Source: Candidatus Omnitrophota bacterium (GTDB lineage Bacteria > Omnitrophota > Gorgyraeia > Gygaellales > UBA12090). Taken from it: 5,500 bases of DNA. Below, piece by piece: positions 5,457-5,500 of this stretch. Where the stretch lies: positions 1 through 5,500 of the forward strand of contig DOMD01000177.1 in NCBI GenBank assembly GCA_003510525.1, read 5' to 3'. A program made the position numbers and the translations under genes. Under the pieces are notes generated by a model. It ran no database searches. It was not told where the DNA came from and worked only from the letters and a program-made list of their open reading frames with translations. Each line of letters opens with the position of its first letter. Positions within the stretch are counted from its first letter, which is position 1.

Positions 5457-5485
5457 TTTTTATCACAATATATCCACAATGTCAA
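5457..5485 (-). promoter_or_regulatory. Possible sigma-70-type promoter for the ATP-grasp/kamA genes
   Basis: The minus strand has a perfect -35 box TTGACA (5480-5485). Two overlapping -10 choices exist: GATAAA with an upstream TGT extended element (15-nt spacer), or TAAAAA at the ideal 17-nt spacer. Neither is close to TATAAT. Start of transcription would be near 5450, giving a leader of about 135 nt. The rest of 5317-5500 shows no gene; only a three-codon ATG-AAG-TTT-TAA frame occurs in it. Confidence 0.42.
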
Positions 5486-5500
5486 GTAAAATCTGCCTCT

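Overview
All supported genes in this 5.5 kb window lie on the minus strand, so the transcriptional order runs from high to low coordinates. Base composition is moderate and genes are tightly packed, with 4-nt overlaps and short gaps. A lysine 2,3-aminomutase homologue, two D-Ala-D-Ala-ligase-like ATP-grasp proteins and short dispersed palindromic or CGCAAA-type repeats together suggest an uncultivated environmental bacterium. Omnitrophota or a similar candidate phylum is my guess from general impression only; nothing in the window fixes the taxonomy.

Right-hand part (5500 to about 2073): a possible promoter (5457-5485) and a leader containing an intrinsic-terminator-like hairpin (5342-5374) precede three closely spaced genes. 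These are ATP-grasp ligase A (4321-5316), ATP-grasp ligase B (3260-4315, 5 nt after A) and a KamA-family radical SAM/PLP lysine 2,3-aminomutase (2073 to 3224, or 3263 if a CTG start is used). KamA keeps the residues for the iron-sulfur cluster, PLP and the lysine side chain, but lacks all four cysteines of the structural zinc site. The simplest reading is that KamA makes a beta-amino acid, most likely beta-lysine, and one or both ligases join it to another molecule. The product is not known.

Middle (1942-2072): a non-coding stretch of 131 nt almost filled by two hairpins. One is a 20-nt imperfect inverted repeat resembling a REP or mini-transposable palindrome. The other is a terminator-like hairpin just in front of the next gene.

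Left-hand part (1941 to 1): an MFS transporter (772-1941) overlaps by 4 nt (ATGA) a 230-aa protein (83-775). This protein is recognisably a shrunken YchF (Obg-like) GTPase: it keeps the C-terminal TGS domain but has lost the nucleotide-binding motifs. Two near-identical CGCAAA-rich repeats follow. The first codons of another gene with a good ribosome binding site (1-23) run off the window; the few visible residues resemble the start of PurH.

The points most worth a second look are the aminomutase/double-ligase cassette, the zinc-site-less KamA and its likely CTG start, the GTPase-dead mini-YchF, and the inverted repeats at 1904-2057.
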